From Rotaria socialis (lineage: Eukaryota; Rotifera; Eurotatoria; Philodinida; Philodinidae), in assembly GCA_905331475.1 (NCBI GenBank), contig CAJNYU010000495.1:124001-188000 (forward strand): a stretch of DNA of 64,000 bases, in the 5' to 3' direction. Below, piece by piece: positions 40,433 through 50,030 of this stretch. The notes below the pieces were generated by a model. The model was given only the letters and a program-made list of their open reading frames with translations. It searched no databases and had not been told where the DNA came from. Position 1 is the first letter of the stretch. Each line of letters begins with the position of its first letter. A program made the translations under genes and the position numbers.

Positions 40433-41759
40433 CTATATTAAAAATAGGTTAATAAATATCAGACAGTTCATAATTAAGATATAAATAGAACATTGAAAAA
40501 TTTACGCACAAATGTGAGAAGAAAATAAATAAACAAACACTTTTTTTGAGCTATCGAAGGTTTTTTTCTGCGCTCTCGTCAAAATGATTCACCAATTACC
40601 ATTGAGAGTGATTGATAGAAAAACAAATAGAAGTGACATCTATTGAAAAATCAGGTCAAGATTCATATCTGTTCTGTCAAAAGTCTTGTATTCTTATAAA
40701 TCAAGTAGAATTGTTGCTGCTAATTCAAGAAAAGATTCTTGGCTGATTTTCAAGAAGAAAAAGAATTTTAACAGATTTTTCAACAAAAAAAAGAATCTAG
40801 ACAGAACAGCGTCATGGTCGTCGACTAGTGAGTGAGTAATATATTTTGCATTCATATATAGAGACTAACTCAAATGTCTACATAGAAGTTATTTTAAAAT
40901 AATAAGAAAGCAAACCACAAAATAATATGTATCGTTTTGTGGTGGATGACTCGTCATTCTCTCTTTTCGGTTCAGCTGTAACTGTATGAGTCGAAAAGTA
41001 GTGTTGAATATCATGGATGTACTAAAAAATGTGTTCTCGTACACTTGGAAATTTTATATAATATTTTTCAAGAATTTGGCAGTAATTACAATCGAATCAT
41101 AAATAAGATTTTAGGTATAATTGGTAGTCGTATATAGCTACAATTTACAGAAATGACTAAAATTTGAAATTTCACGAAAAGACTCATCTATCTTATAAAC
41201 CGTTGAAGAATTTACTTTCTGATTTTTTAACAAATGTTCGAGCATTTTATTATTATCTCTATGGTTAAAAAGGGATTTCTGAAAATTTCATATAGAGTTG
41301 ATCAGGCTTGTCAATTATTTGCAACAGTGATACAAACATGAAACATCTGATTTAATTAACAAAAAAAAAGATTTAACAGATTACCCATACCATGATAGTC
41401 GATCGACTTTCAGTAGCTACCTACGAACAGTATTCACTAAGAATTTATCGATCATCAGAAAAAATACTGAATCACACGAAATTTTTTATCTGACAGAGCC
41501 ACTCATTGCAGTTCAAAAATACTTTGGATAAACATTCGATTCCATTGATTCATTTCAACTATTCAATATTTATTCATTTTAATATGGACTTCGCTGTATA
41601 TTATTTAATGTTCTCATAGATCACCAACATGCATTATGAAGTCATTAACACATAGCATATTTCTCTTCTCTCTCATTTTTGTTGAAACGAAAATGTCTAG
41701 ACTATTTTGTCATTGAAACAAGCATGACATACGGAAGAAACAATTATCACCTCGGCTAG
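40433..41759. other. Upstream region of the polybromo gene
   Basis: AT-rich and non-coding. It presumably contains the polybromo promoter. No motif was strong enough to call. Confidence 0.4.
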
Positions 41760-42010
41760 TAACCCAGGTCGATCAACTTGGGTCGTACACGGTCGTTTGA
41801 CCATAATTTACGGTCGTTTTGCATCGTGTCAAAAACGATCGTATACAATTAGATGCTGAAGTATCCGATCACATTACGGCCATTAGTAACCGTTGATGGC
41901 ACGGCGAAATACGGGCCGTAATATGGTGCATACCAAGACGGCAGTATACGTTGCTGTATGCGGCCGTTTACGATCGTATCAGATCGTCGTAATATGCGTC
42001 CTGGGAACCT
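41760..42010. repeat. CG-rich, palindrome-rich segment, possible MITE
   Basis: About 250 bp that is clearly richer in CG than its surroundings. It has imperfect terminal inverted repeats (CCCAGGTCG at 41763, CGTCCTGGG at the right end) and internal inverted repeats, including ATTACGGCC at 41873-41881 with GGCCGTAAT at 41914-41922. GATCGTA and ACGGTCGT words recur. I did not find a convincing target duplication. The open frame across it is not protein-like. Confidence 0.5.
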
Positions 42011-43714
42011 GTATATTGTGTTTTTGTTTTTTCTCATGTTCAAACACATGAAAAGAGAACCGCAAAAAGACATCGAAATTCGCGAATAACAATCAATCAT
42101 CTAAATAAACATTTCCGTAGATACAAAGCTATGATGTTGAACTGATTCATCATGAAAAGCATTGAAGGCGACATAACAACTACTGTAATAAATTGAATCT
42201 TTTTGTTTTTCTAAAATTTTACAGTGAATATATTATTATTCATGTAATGTTTTGGATTTAATAATATAAAGTACTGCATAAGAGTTCTTTCCATTTGAAT
42301 GATATCATGACATGATTTCGTCATATGTACAACTTTCCTTGCAGAGAAAAAATAATATTAACAATAACTAGCAATCGAGAGTAAGATTGAAATAAAAATT
42401 TGTAATGTAAAGCAATATATTATTTTATTCAACTGTTTGAAGAAGCTATCAGAATGACAATATTATACTTGTTCGATAGATATCCATGCATTTAAAAGAA
42501 CAAAATGCTTCCTAGTGATAATCACTATTGATTGCTTTTAGATGATAATTCAAACGAACAAGGACATTGATAGATTTAGATGTAAATTGAAAGAAGACTA
42601 GCGAACAACATCAACACTTTAACCATAAAGTGATATCAGACAATACTTTGCAGATAAATCACAGTACGAGCGATCCAAAATGTACGTTAAAGAAGAACAG
42701 TTTTGCTGAATCTGTTCAGTGTAAAACCAATTCGATTGTTTTTTCTTTCGGTTATCATACAGTAAATGTAAAAAAAATTGATACATTCGATTTTGAACAT
42801 CTGGAATCTTTTTGAAAAATACCTCTTCTAGCTCGTATGTGTCTGTTATCTTAACAGAAATGAACGAGATTAACAAAAGAAAGGTTCTGTCGTTTATAAT
42901 CGGCTGATAGAAATGAATCTCCTACACTCTTTTTTTCATGGATTTACGCTAGTTTCAAGTATCTTTCCTTTTGATCCAGGTGTATAAGTTTTCATCATAT
43001 TTTCTGTGTGACAGATGTCAAGTTAATTTTAGTTCGCATAGCCCGCGACCATATTTTCTTCAATGGATTGGTAACCGAAATGAGAATACCCATCAGTAAA
43101 ACTCTAGCGTGACCTATATAGCAGTAACATAACTCTTATTTCACATGTACGATCATAAATTTAACAATTTGCGAGCTCAAATGATTATTCAGATAGCAAA
43201 CATGATAATTTTTATAATCGTATAGAGGGTGGAGAAATCTAAAATATATTTGAAAATTTCGCTCGATTTGTATGAAAAATTACTTAAGTTGATAAGTTAA
43301 TATTTATCGTCGATAACATGATATAGTGTGTGTGTGTGTGCAATCTATCATTGATACTTCAACTAGGGTCTTAGTTGTTAACACTAGATAACATACCGAT
43401 TTCGAATCATATTATTCATAGTTTATAATAGTTCAACTTTTTTTTTGTAGATTTGTTGTTTTAATTATGAATCAAAGATTTTGGTTTTCTACATAGCAGC
43501 GCCACAATATGCTACGACTATCAAAATATTATTCACCAATTGTTATCAGTAAATATTTATTCATTACCTTCTCATGCTGGGTGACTATTACGAAGAAATT
43601 TTCTAGTCTTGTCTGATTTGATTCTCTATGGAAAACATACCGTTGCCAAGTATAAAGAAAAGTATTAAAATTATTTGGCAGAAGCAACATGTGCCATTTG
43701 AAACAAAAAAAATG
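42011..43714. other. Intergenic, no gene recognised
   Basis: AT-rich, with a (TG)n run at about 43327-43340. Overlapping short frames near 42.6-42.9 kb on both strands show no domain. Confidence 0.4.
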
Positions 43715-44024
43715 AGGAAACATTGGATTCGCATCCGATTGTTATGTGTACTGCAAAAGCTGAATCGATTTATATGTTTTGAATAATTCTGAGGAAAAAA
43801 CCTGTACCCCCTCAGGGATGGTTTGGTCAATAATGAGAATTTTTGCGATAAATCAGCCATTTCTTGACGGATCCTTCTCATCTTCGAACTCGACTGAGAT
43901 ATTGATGAGATCATTCTGTGTACAAAATTTCAAGACAATTCGATGAGGCTTTCAAGAGTTATCGTGTTAACGGCTGGACGGACACACTGACCGAATCTAG
44001 TGTACTCACTTTTTGAGTACACAA
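43715..44024 (-). repeat. Dispersed repeat, copy B (internally deleted)
   Basis: On the minus strand it reads from the palindromic terminus (GTGTACTCA ... TGAGTACAC near 44024) through the same landmarks as copy A. It then jumps from the ATCGATTCAG region straight to TTTTGCAGTACACATA, lacking about 175 bp present in copy A. Similarity fades around 43715. The terminus touches the first readable codons of the two-TM gene fragment on the plus strand. Confidence 0.78.
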
Positions 44025-44802
44025 AGAATGGGACATTGTTATTATTAAGTTTTGTAGTGCGATCTTATTATCAGGTGTTTTAATTCTTTTGATTTTTGGA
44101 GCTACTATGTATACAAATGAACGTCCTAGAGAGTTTACATATGCGTAAAATACTTGTGAATTTACAGACTAATGGTTATAAACAATATCGATGTTACAAA
44201 AGGAGAAGTCCATGGTGCTATGCGCCTGTATGGAATATAACTTATGGTGAAAATCAAGCAACAAATACCACACTCATTGGATACAACCGATTTAATTCAC
44301 TGCTAGATACAATCAAGAAAGCAAATGAATATCAGGTTAGTGATTTCTATCAAATCTAACTGAACAAAAAAAAAACGGAGAATTGAATCAATGTTTTCTT
44401 CAAAATCCTAGCTGCTTTCATCACGTTTTCATATCGTTGAAAAGTTAATCCAAGCTAGTACTAGCATCAAAATCATTTTGTTTTTGTCTTGATAAGAAAA
44501 ATAACTTTCGAATTTCTCTGATATACATATATATATATATATATATTAAACAAAATTTTATTCTAGTTCATTATTGAAAACAATACCATTCAAATTCATT
44601 GTTTCTTATTGCTTAGATTGGTTCATCGTATGTATGTTGGTGTGATACAAAAAATCCATCGAAAGTTCAATGGGAGCAACCGAATTCTCGTAATGGTCTC
44701 ATTATACTGATTTTCGGCGCATTCACAATAATTCCTACTATTCTTTCTTTTTTTCTTACATATAAGTTTTGTAAACAAATTAAAAGACATCAAACGAGAT
44801 AA
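44025..44802 (+). pseudogene. Two-TM protein with Cys-rich loop, apparently 5'-damaged
   Basis: Exon 1 encodes a hydrophobic segment (IKFCSAILLSGVLILLIFGA) then TNERPREFTYA. A stop in that frame at 44147-44149 is bypassed only by changing frame into NGYKQYRCYKRRSPWCYAPVW. After a 282-bp intron (44337-44618, with an AT microsatellite) exon 2 gives SSYVCWCDTKNPSKVQWEQ and a second TM (GLIILIFGAFTIIPTILSFF) with a short basic tail. The layout (TM, Cys-bearing extracellular loop, TM) recalls small channel-accessory subunits, but I do not recognise the family. The readable 5' end starts exactly at the repeat terminus with no in-frame ATG ahead of TM1, and the frame shifts. A truncated copy is the simplest reading; a start at MYTNERP with unseen splicing is possible. 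Confidence 0.45.
44521..44546. repeat. (AT)n microsatellite in the two-TM gene intron
   Basis: An uninterrupted AT dinucleotide run within the 44337-44618 intron. Confidence 0.7.
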
Positions 44803-45877
44803 TATTATAAATTACTTGAGTTCATTTTTATCTCAACAAATAAATTGTTTTTTCTTACACTCCAAAGATGATTGAACTAACTATCAAAGTACAAAAAAAA
44901 AGAAAAGAAAAGGTAAATAAGTAGTGTCCATTTAGTATTAGAGGTGGATTGATAGTTTTATACAAAATTCACAGAATCGCGATATCTATCAGTCTTATTC
45001 ACGGTTGCCGATCAAAAAGTTAGAGAGATCCAGCGTTTTTTTTTCTGGCTATATAAGTATGAGGAATTTCTTCCCAAGGTCGTTGATACATACGTATATG
45101 AAAAATGCAAAGAATTGAAAATTTTTTGCTGGAATATCGGTAAATACGTAGTAAAAGTCAGAGTTTGAAGTGGATTGAAGTTTCATCTATAGCATTGTAT
45201 GCTTGAACAAAACTTCTTTTGACCACATTTCTTGGTGTCTCCTGACTAGAGCCCATCAATTCTGGGTCTGTAAATTAAGTGTAGATCGGATCCAACAATT
45301 TTGATTCATATAATATTTTTTCTGAATTTTCGTTCATTTTATTCAGAAAATCTTACACTTTTTAATAGAAAGTAGAAGATTTTGTTCACTGATTAGAAAA
45401 ATTCCTCGAGAACTTTAAAAACACTTTTAAATTCTGGATCCTGAAAACATTGAGAATGAAGATCGAGGTTCAAAAATCTTGATCGATCGGGTTCGAGTTC
45501 GATTTCAAAAATGTCAATCAGTCCTATCCAGGTCCGATTCCATAAATATTGAACCTGATGGCCTCTACTTCCGATCAACATCAAAGATATGCTTAGATCT
45601 CTAAATCGAGATCGACATAATATATGTCACACAGTATCCTGAGATTAGCCAATAAGATAAACTACGTACACTTTTTTTTTCTTTTCTTTTTTTATTTAAA
45701 CTATATAATGTCTCTTATTCAATAGACAGTGGCGACAACAAGCTAAGCGCATCTACCAACTGTCGATGCATGTTTAGTTCGTTGTGATAATTTTGAATGG
45801 AGCAATGACTCACTAATCTCGTTTGAAAGTAAAGAAAAAAAGAAAGTAAATCATTTTTTTTTATTGTGATTATTCAA
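44803..45877. other. Intergenic, upstream of UQCC2
   Basis: No gene was recognised. Around 45.45-45.62 kb, GATCGA- and GGTTC-rich words recur on both strands (for example GATCGAGGTTCAAAAATCTTG beside GATCGGGTTCGAGTTCG), suggesting a decayed short repeat. The last 150 bp presumably hold the promoter of the UQCC2-urease-DSCC1 cluster. Confidence 0.4.
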
Positions 45878-46213
45878 ATGGCACAACGTACAGCATCACA
45901 ACTTTATTTTGATTTAATTCGTCTATTTAAACAATGGCCAATTGATAAATCTAAAACAGGTCGTGATCTAGGTGAATGTCTACGACATCAATTTTCTCAA
46001 GCATTTATACTTGGTGAAAATTCTCAAGTAGACTGCAATGAATGGAATCGTTTTTATGATAATATGAAATTATTAATATCCAATGATATAAAAAATCGTT
46101 ATCCACGTGAACGTAATTGGACTGCATCTGGTTTGAGTCGGGAACATTTACATTTTTTACTTTCAAATAAAAGTCTTCAAGCTAATAAAGATTTCATGAA
46201 AAAAATGAAATAA
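45878..46213 (+). CDS. UQCC2: UQCC2-like mitochondrial complex III assembly factor
   Basis: A single-exon, 111-residue protein starting MAQRTASQLYFDL. The conserved core (WPIDKSKTGRDLGECLRHQ, then FILGENSQV, YPRERNWTASGLSREHLHFLLS) matches UQCC2, also called MNF1. UQCC2 is a nucleoid-associated mitochondrial protein that works with UQCC1 in cytochrome b synthesis and complex III assembly. The length is close to the human protein (about 126 residues); the C-terminal tail is shorter. The ATG at 45878 is chosen over an upstream GTG because it aligns with the family start. The gene lies 62 bp upstream of the urease homologue on the same strand with no AATAAA hexamer between them. Confidence 0.88.
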   Translation: MAQRTASQLYFDLIRLFKQWPIDKSKTGRDLGECLRHQFSQAFILGENSQVDCNEWNRFYDNMKLLISNDIKNRYPRERNWTASGLSREHLHFLLSNKSLQANKDFMKKMK

Positions 46214-46270
46214 ATTTGAACTAAAAAGAAAAGTATTTCTTCCCGTTTTCTAATCCCTTTTTTTGTTTCT

Positions 46271-46275
46271 AGATC
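46271..46275 (+). promoter_or_regulatory. Candidate trans-splice acceptor of the urease homologue
   Basis: A long pyrimidine run (TTTTTTTGTTTCT) ends in AG at 46271-46272, three bases before the ATG at 46276. It lies within the 62-bp spacer after the UQCC2 stop. A cis intron would have to start inside UQCC2, so a spliced-leader acceptor is the more natural reading. Confidence 0.55.
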
Positions 46276-49200
46276 ATGCGGTTAACAGAACGTGAATTTG
46301 AAAATTTGAAAATCAGTCATGCAGGCACCATTGCACAAAAACGTCTAGCTCGTGGTCTACGTTTAAATTATCCTGAAGCGGTCGCACTTATATCAGCACA
46401 ATGTCTTGAATTAGTTCGAGATGGTAGTCATAATTTAACTGATATTCAACAACAAGCAAAAAAAATACTCGGAAAAAATATGGTACTTAATGGTATACCA
46501 CAAATGATAAAAGAAATAAACATTGAAGCAACATTTCCTGATGGTGTTAAAGTTGTAAGTATTTTTATATAGAAAATAAATGAATTCTTTGAATTTATAT
46601 CATTATTTTTAATAAAGGTCATCATTCGAAATCCGATTTGTACTGATATGGGCGATCTAGAATTAGCTTTATATGGAAGTTTCTTACCCATTCCATCAAT
46701 TGAATTATTTCAAGTAAAACATTTAAATAAAAACAAAAACATTGATTTAAAACTAAACTTTTCTTTGATTTATAGAAACCAAATGATAGTGAATCAGGAT
46801 CTCATCCAGGTGAAATATTCCTCAAAGATTCTCAACCAATTATGATTAATGGTGATCGTGATAGTATATTTATAACTGTAACTAATGAAAGTTCAGAATT
46901 AATATCGATTGGTAGTCATTTCCATTTTATTGAAGCTAATAGACACTTAGCATTCGATCGTACACTTGCTTATGGAATGCGTTTAGTAAATAAAAAGAAA
47001 CGCTACTTTCATTTTCATGTCATATTTTATTTATTTTAATAGAATATTCCTGCTGGAGATATTTTAACATTTAACCCTGGTGAACAAAAAGAAGCTCCGA
47101 TAATACCTATTGGTGGACAAAGGTAAACGTTTTTATTGTTTTCTCTTGTTATTATTTAATATTCTTATTTAGAATCATTCATGGTGGTAATGGCCTTTTT
47201 GATGGACCAGTGACTGATGAAAATTTGAAAAAAAATCAAAAAAATTTACGAAAAAATAATTTTTTACATGTAGATGAAAAAAATAGTTTGGAAAAAGTAA
47301 ATCGTCGTTCAACAAAATATACAATACCCCGCGAATTATATCTTTTTCGTTATGGACCAACCTTAGGAGATCGTGTAATTATAAAATAATTCATTTTTTT
47401 TGTCTTCAAGAAAAGTCTCACCATTTTTCATATATATAGATTTTACTTGGAGATACTAATTTAATGGTACAAATTGATGCTGATTTAACAACATATGGTG
47501 AAGAATGTACATTTGGTCTTGGAAAAGTTTGTTTATTTTCTTTTTAAATAATAAAAAAAGAACATAGAATCGATATAATAGGTTCTACGAGAAGGTATGG
47601 GTCAAGCATCGAATATAAGAAATGACATTGCATTAGATACAGTTATTACTAATGTTGTTATTATTGATGCAATAGCTGGAATCATTAAAGCCGATGTTGG
47701 AATTAAAGTAAATTTGAGATTGATTTCGTGTTTTATCTATTTTTCATTGACTTCTGTAGGATGGTATTATTGCGGGTGTTGGAAAAGCAGGAAATCCTCA
47801 AACAATGACTGGTGTTACAGCTGTATGCCAATATAACTGAGAGAAAAACACTATTTGATTCAACAATTTTTCTTCATTAGGGTATGGTCATTGGTGTTGG
47901 AACTGAAGTAATTCAAGGTGAAAGTTTAATATTAACCGCAGGTGCTATTGATGCATGTTCTTATTTTACATCTCCTGATGTTGTCACTGAAGCATTGATG
48001 AGTGGTGTAACAACCATGTTTGGTGGTGGAACAGGTATGAATGGTAGTGTAACAATGTCAACACCGGGTCCAAATCATATTAAATATATGATACAAGCCA
48101 CAGATGACTATCCGATGAATTTTGGTTTCTACGGAAAAGGAAATACATCAAAAGCTGAAGGTTTATCAAAAGAACTTGAAGATCAAATTGTAGCCGGCGC
48201 CATTGGGTATGAGTTGATTGATTTAATGAGAGAAGTTATTCCACTGATTAATCGTCTTTGAGTCAAGATACTGTATATCATATACATTTCAAATGCGCTA
48301 TTGATGTCTCATGAAGACTGCCAGTATTTGACTTTTTACTGTAAAAATACAATTTTACCATAACCATCTTTTCGTATAGAAGAAAAAAACTGAAAAAGAT
48401 TTAAAAATTTCGCTGAATAATATTTTTTGCTAAGATTTGTTTCATCCAAAAGATTAAGCAAAAAATGAAGTACAGAAGTTACATTCACAACAATATTTTT
48501 AATCAGTTGGAAGGTTTTCCATCATCATATTGAAACGAACTAAATTAATTTTTTTCTTCTTTTAGTTTACGTTTAGATGAACGTTGGGGTGCAACACCAT
48601 CTGCTATTGATACGTGTTTACGTGTTGCTGAATATCATGATATTAGTGTAAGACTTGAATTTTTCAACGATGGAATTAATAGTTCATAATTTGTTTTTAT
48701 GTAGGTTCATGCCGATTTAGATAGTTTACGTGAAGCTTATAGTTCACCAGATTCAATTGCAATGTTTCGTGATCGTGTTGTATTAATTCCATGTACAGAA
48801 ACAGCAGCAGCTCGTAGTAATTTTTTTGAGTTACTTCAACAACCGAATGTAATTATTACATCATGTAATAATAAAGCAGCTGTTTATCGTCAACCTGGGT
48901 ATTTTTTTTTGCTTTTTATTTGTTCACTTCGATTTCTATAAATATTATTTTATTTTATTCTTATAGAGAAAATCAAAAACAATTTGCTATTGAAGATTAT
49001 CTTCATGATATTGGAGCAATTAGTATAATATCATCTTCATCACAAGTAATATGACCGACTGTTTTAAAACATTAAACACTTCTTTTGTTTTCCGTAGTCT
49101 GGTGGTCATGTAGGTCGAATTGTATCACGAACATGGCAAATAGCTGATAAAATGAAAGCTATTACTGGCTATTTGCCAGATGATACAGTATGATTTATTT

Positions 49201-49833
49201 GGTGAATTATTTACTAATCATAAAATATGAATTTCTTTAGGAAAATTCAAATGATAATAATCGTGTTCGACGATATATAGCTAAATATACAATAAATCCA
49301 GCTTTAACACATGGTTGTGCACATGTTATTGGTTCAATAGAACAACATAAAATGGCTGATCTTGTTTTATGGCAGCCCATGTTTTTTGGTGTTAAACCTG
49401 AAATGATTATAAAAGGTGGTCAAGTATCATGGTCGCAAGCTGGTATTGGTGTTTATGCTGATGTAAGACCAGAACCAATTTGTTTGAGAAAGAAATTTGG
49501 TGCTGTTGGTCGAAGTCCAAATGCAAATTCAGTTGTTTTTGTTTCAAAGGTAATTTTTTTGTTTGAAATTGAAAAGACAATAAAAATGATGTTTAGGCAT
49601 GTGCTGAATTGAGTGCATCAAACTCTTACGGAATATGTAAACATATTGAAGCTGTACACGATATTCGGATGATAACACGTTTACAAATGATTCGCAATGA
49701 AAATACACCAAAAATTGATGTTGATTTAACAACAGGTCAAATCACACTTGATAAAGATGGTGAAAAAACTGTTAATGAGCCATTACCACTGGCCGCTCGG
49801 TTACCATTAGCTCAACGTTACTTTATATTTTGA
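46276..49833 (+). CDS. Urease homologue (gamma-beta-alpha fusion) lacking all nickel ligands: putative pseudo-enzyme
   Basis: About 15 exons give roughly 825 residues in the single-chain layout of plant and fungal urease. Gamma domain at 46.28-46.63 kb ([27 protein letters not shown]). Beta at 46.8-47.2 kb ([20 protein letters not shown]). Alpha from 47.3 kb ([67 protein letters not shown]) to the terminal AQRYFIF. Klebsiella numbering shows the active site is gone: H134C and H136Y at 47956-47964, K217R at 48570, H219D at 48576, H246D at 48714, H272C at 48792 and D360S at 49037. The flap carrying His320 is deleted between RQPG (48.90 kb) and ENQKQF (48.97 kb). Yet the frame is open and the splice sites canonical. 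It therefore cannot be a nickel urease by known chemistry; its role is unknown. Most introns are about 50-70 bp; one is 350 bp. Confidence 0.9.
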
Positions 49834-50017
49834 ATGTTATTTGTATTTGTGAATTCTAGAAAATTGATTGCTAGTCATTTCTCAAAGAAAAACAAAAAAA
49901 AATTTTTCATTCCTATATAATGTTGTTTTTTTTGATTTCGATATGAAAAACTTTTTGTTTTTGTTTTGTTCATTTTTTAACGTTATTTGATAGTCAGATT
50001 AGTCTAATTCTTCTCCT

Positions 50018-50030
50018 CCAGATAGATAAG
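50018..50030 (+). promoter_or_regulatory. DSCC1: Candidate trans-splice acceptor of DSCC1
   Basis: The pyrimidine-rich CTAATTCTTCTCCTCCAG ends in AG at 50020-50021, nine bases before the ATG at 50031. It also contains a CTAAT branch-point-like word. The urease stop is only 197 bp upstream and no AATAAA lies between. Confidence 0.5.

Noticed and set aside
45480..45500. GGTTCGAGTTC, resembling a tRNA B box
   Set aside because: No A box at the right distance and no cloverleaf can be drawn. The words belong to a local GATCGA/GGTTC-rich repeat.
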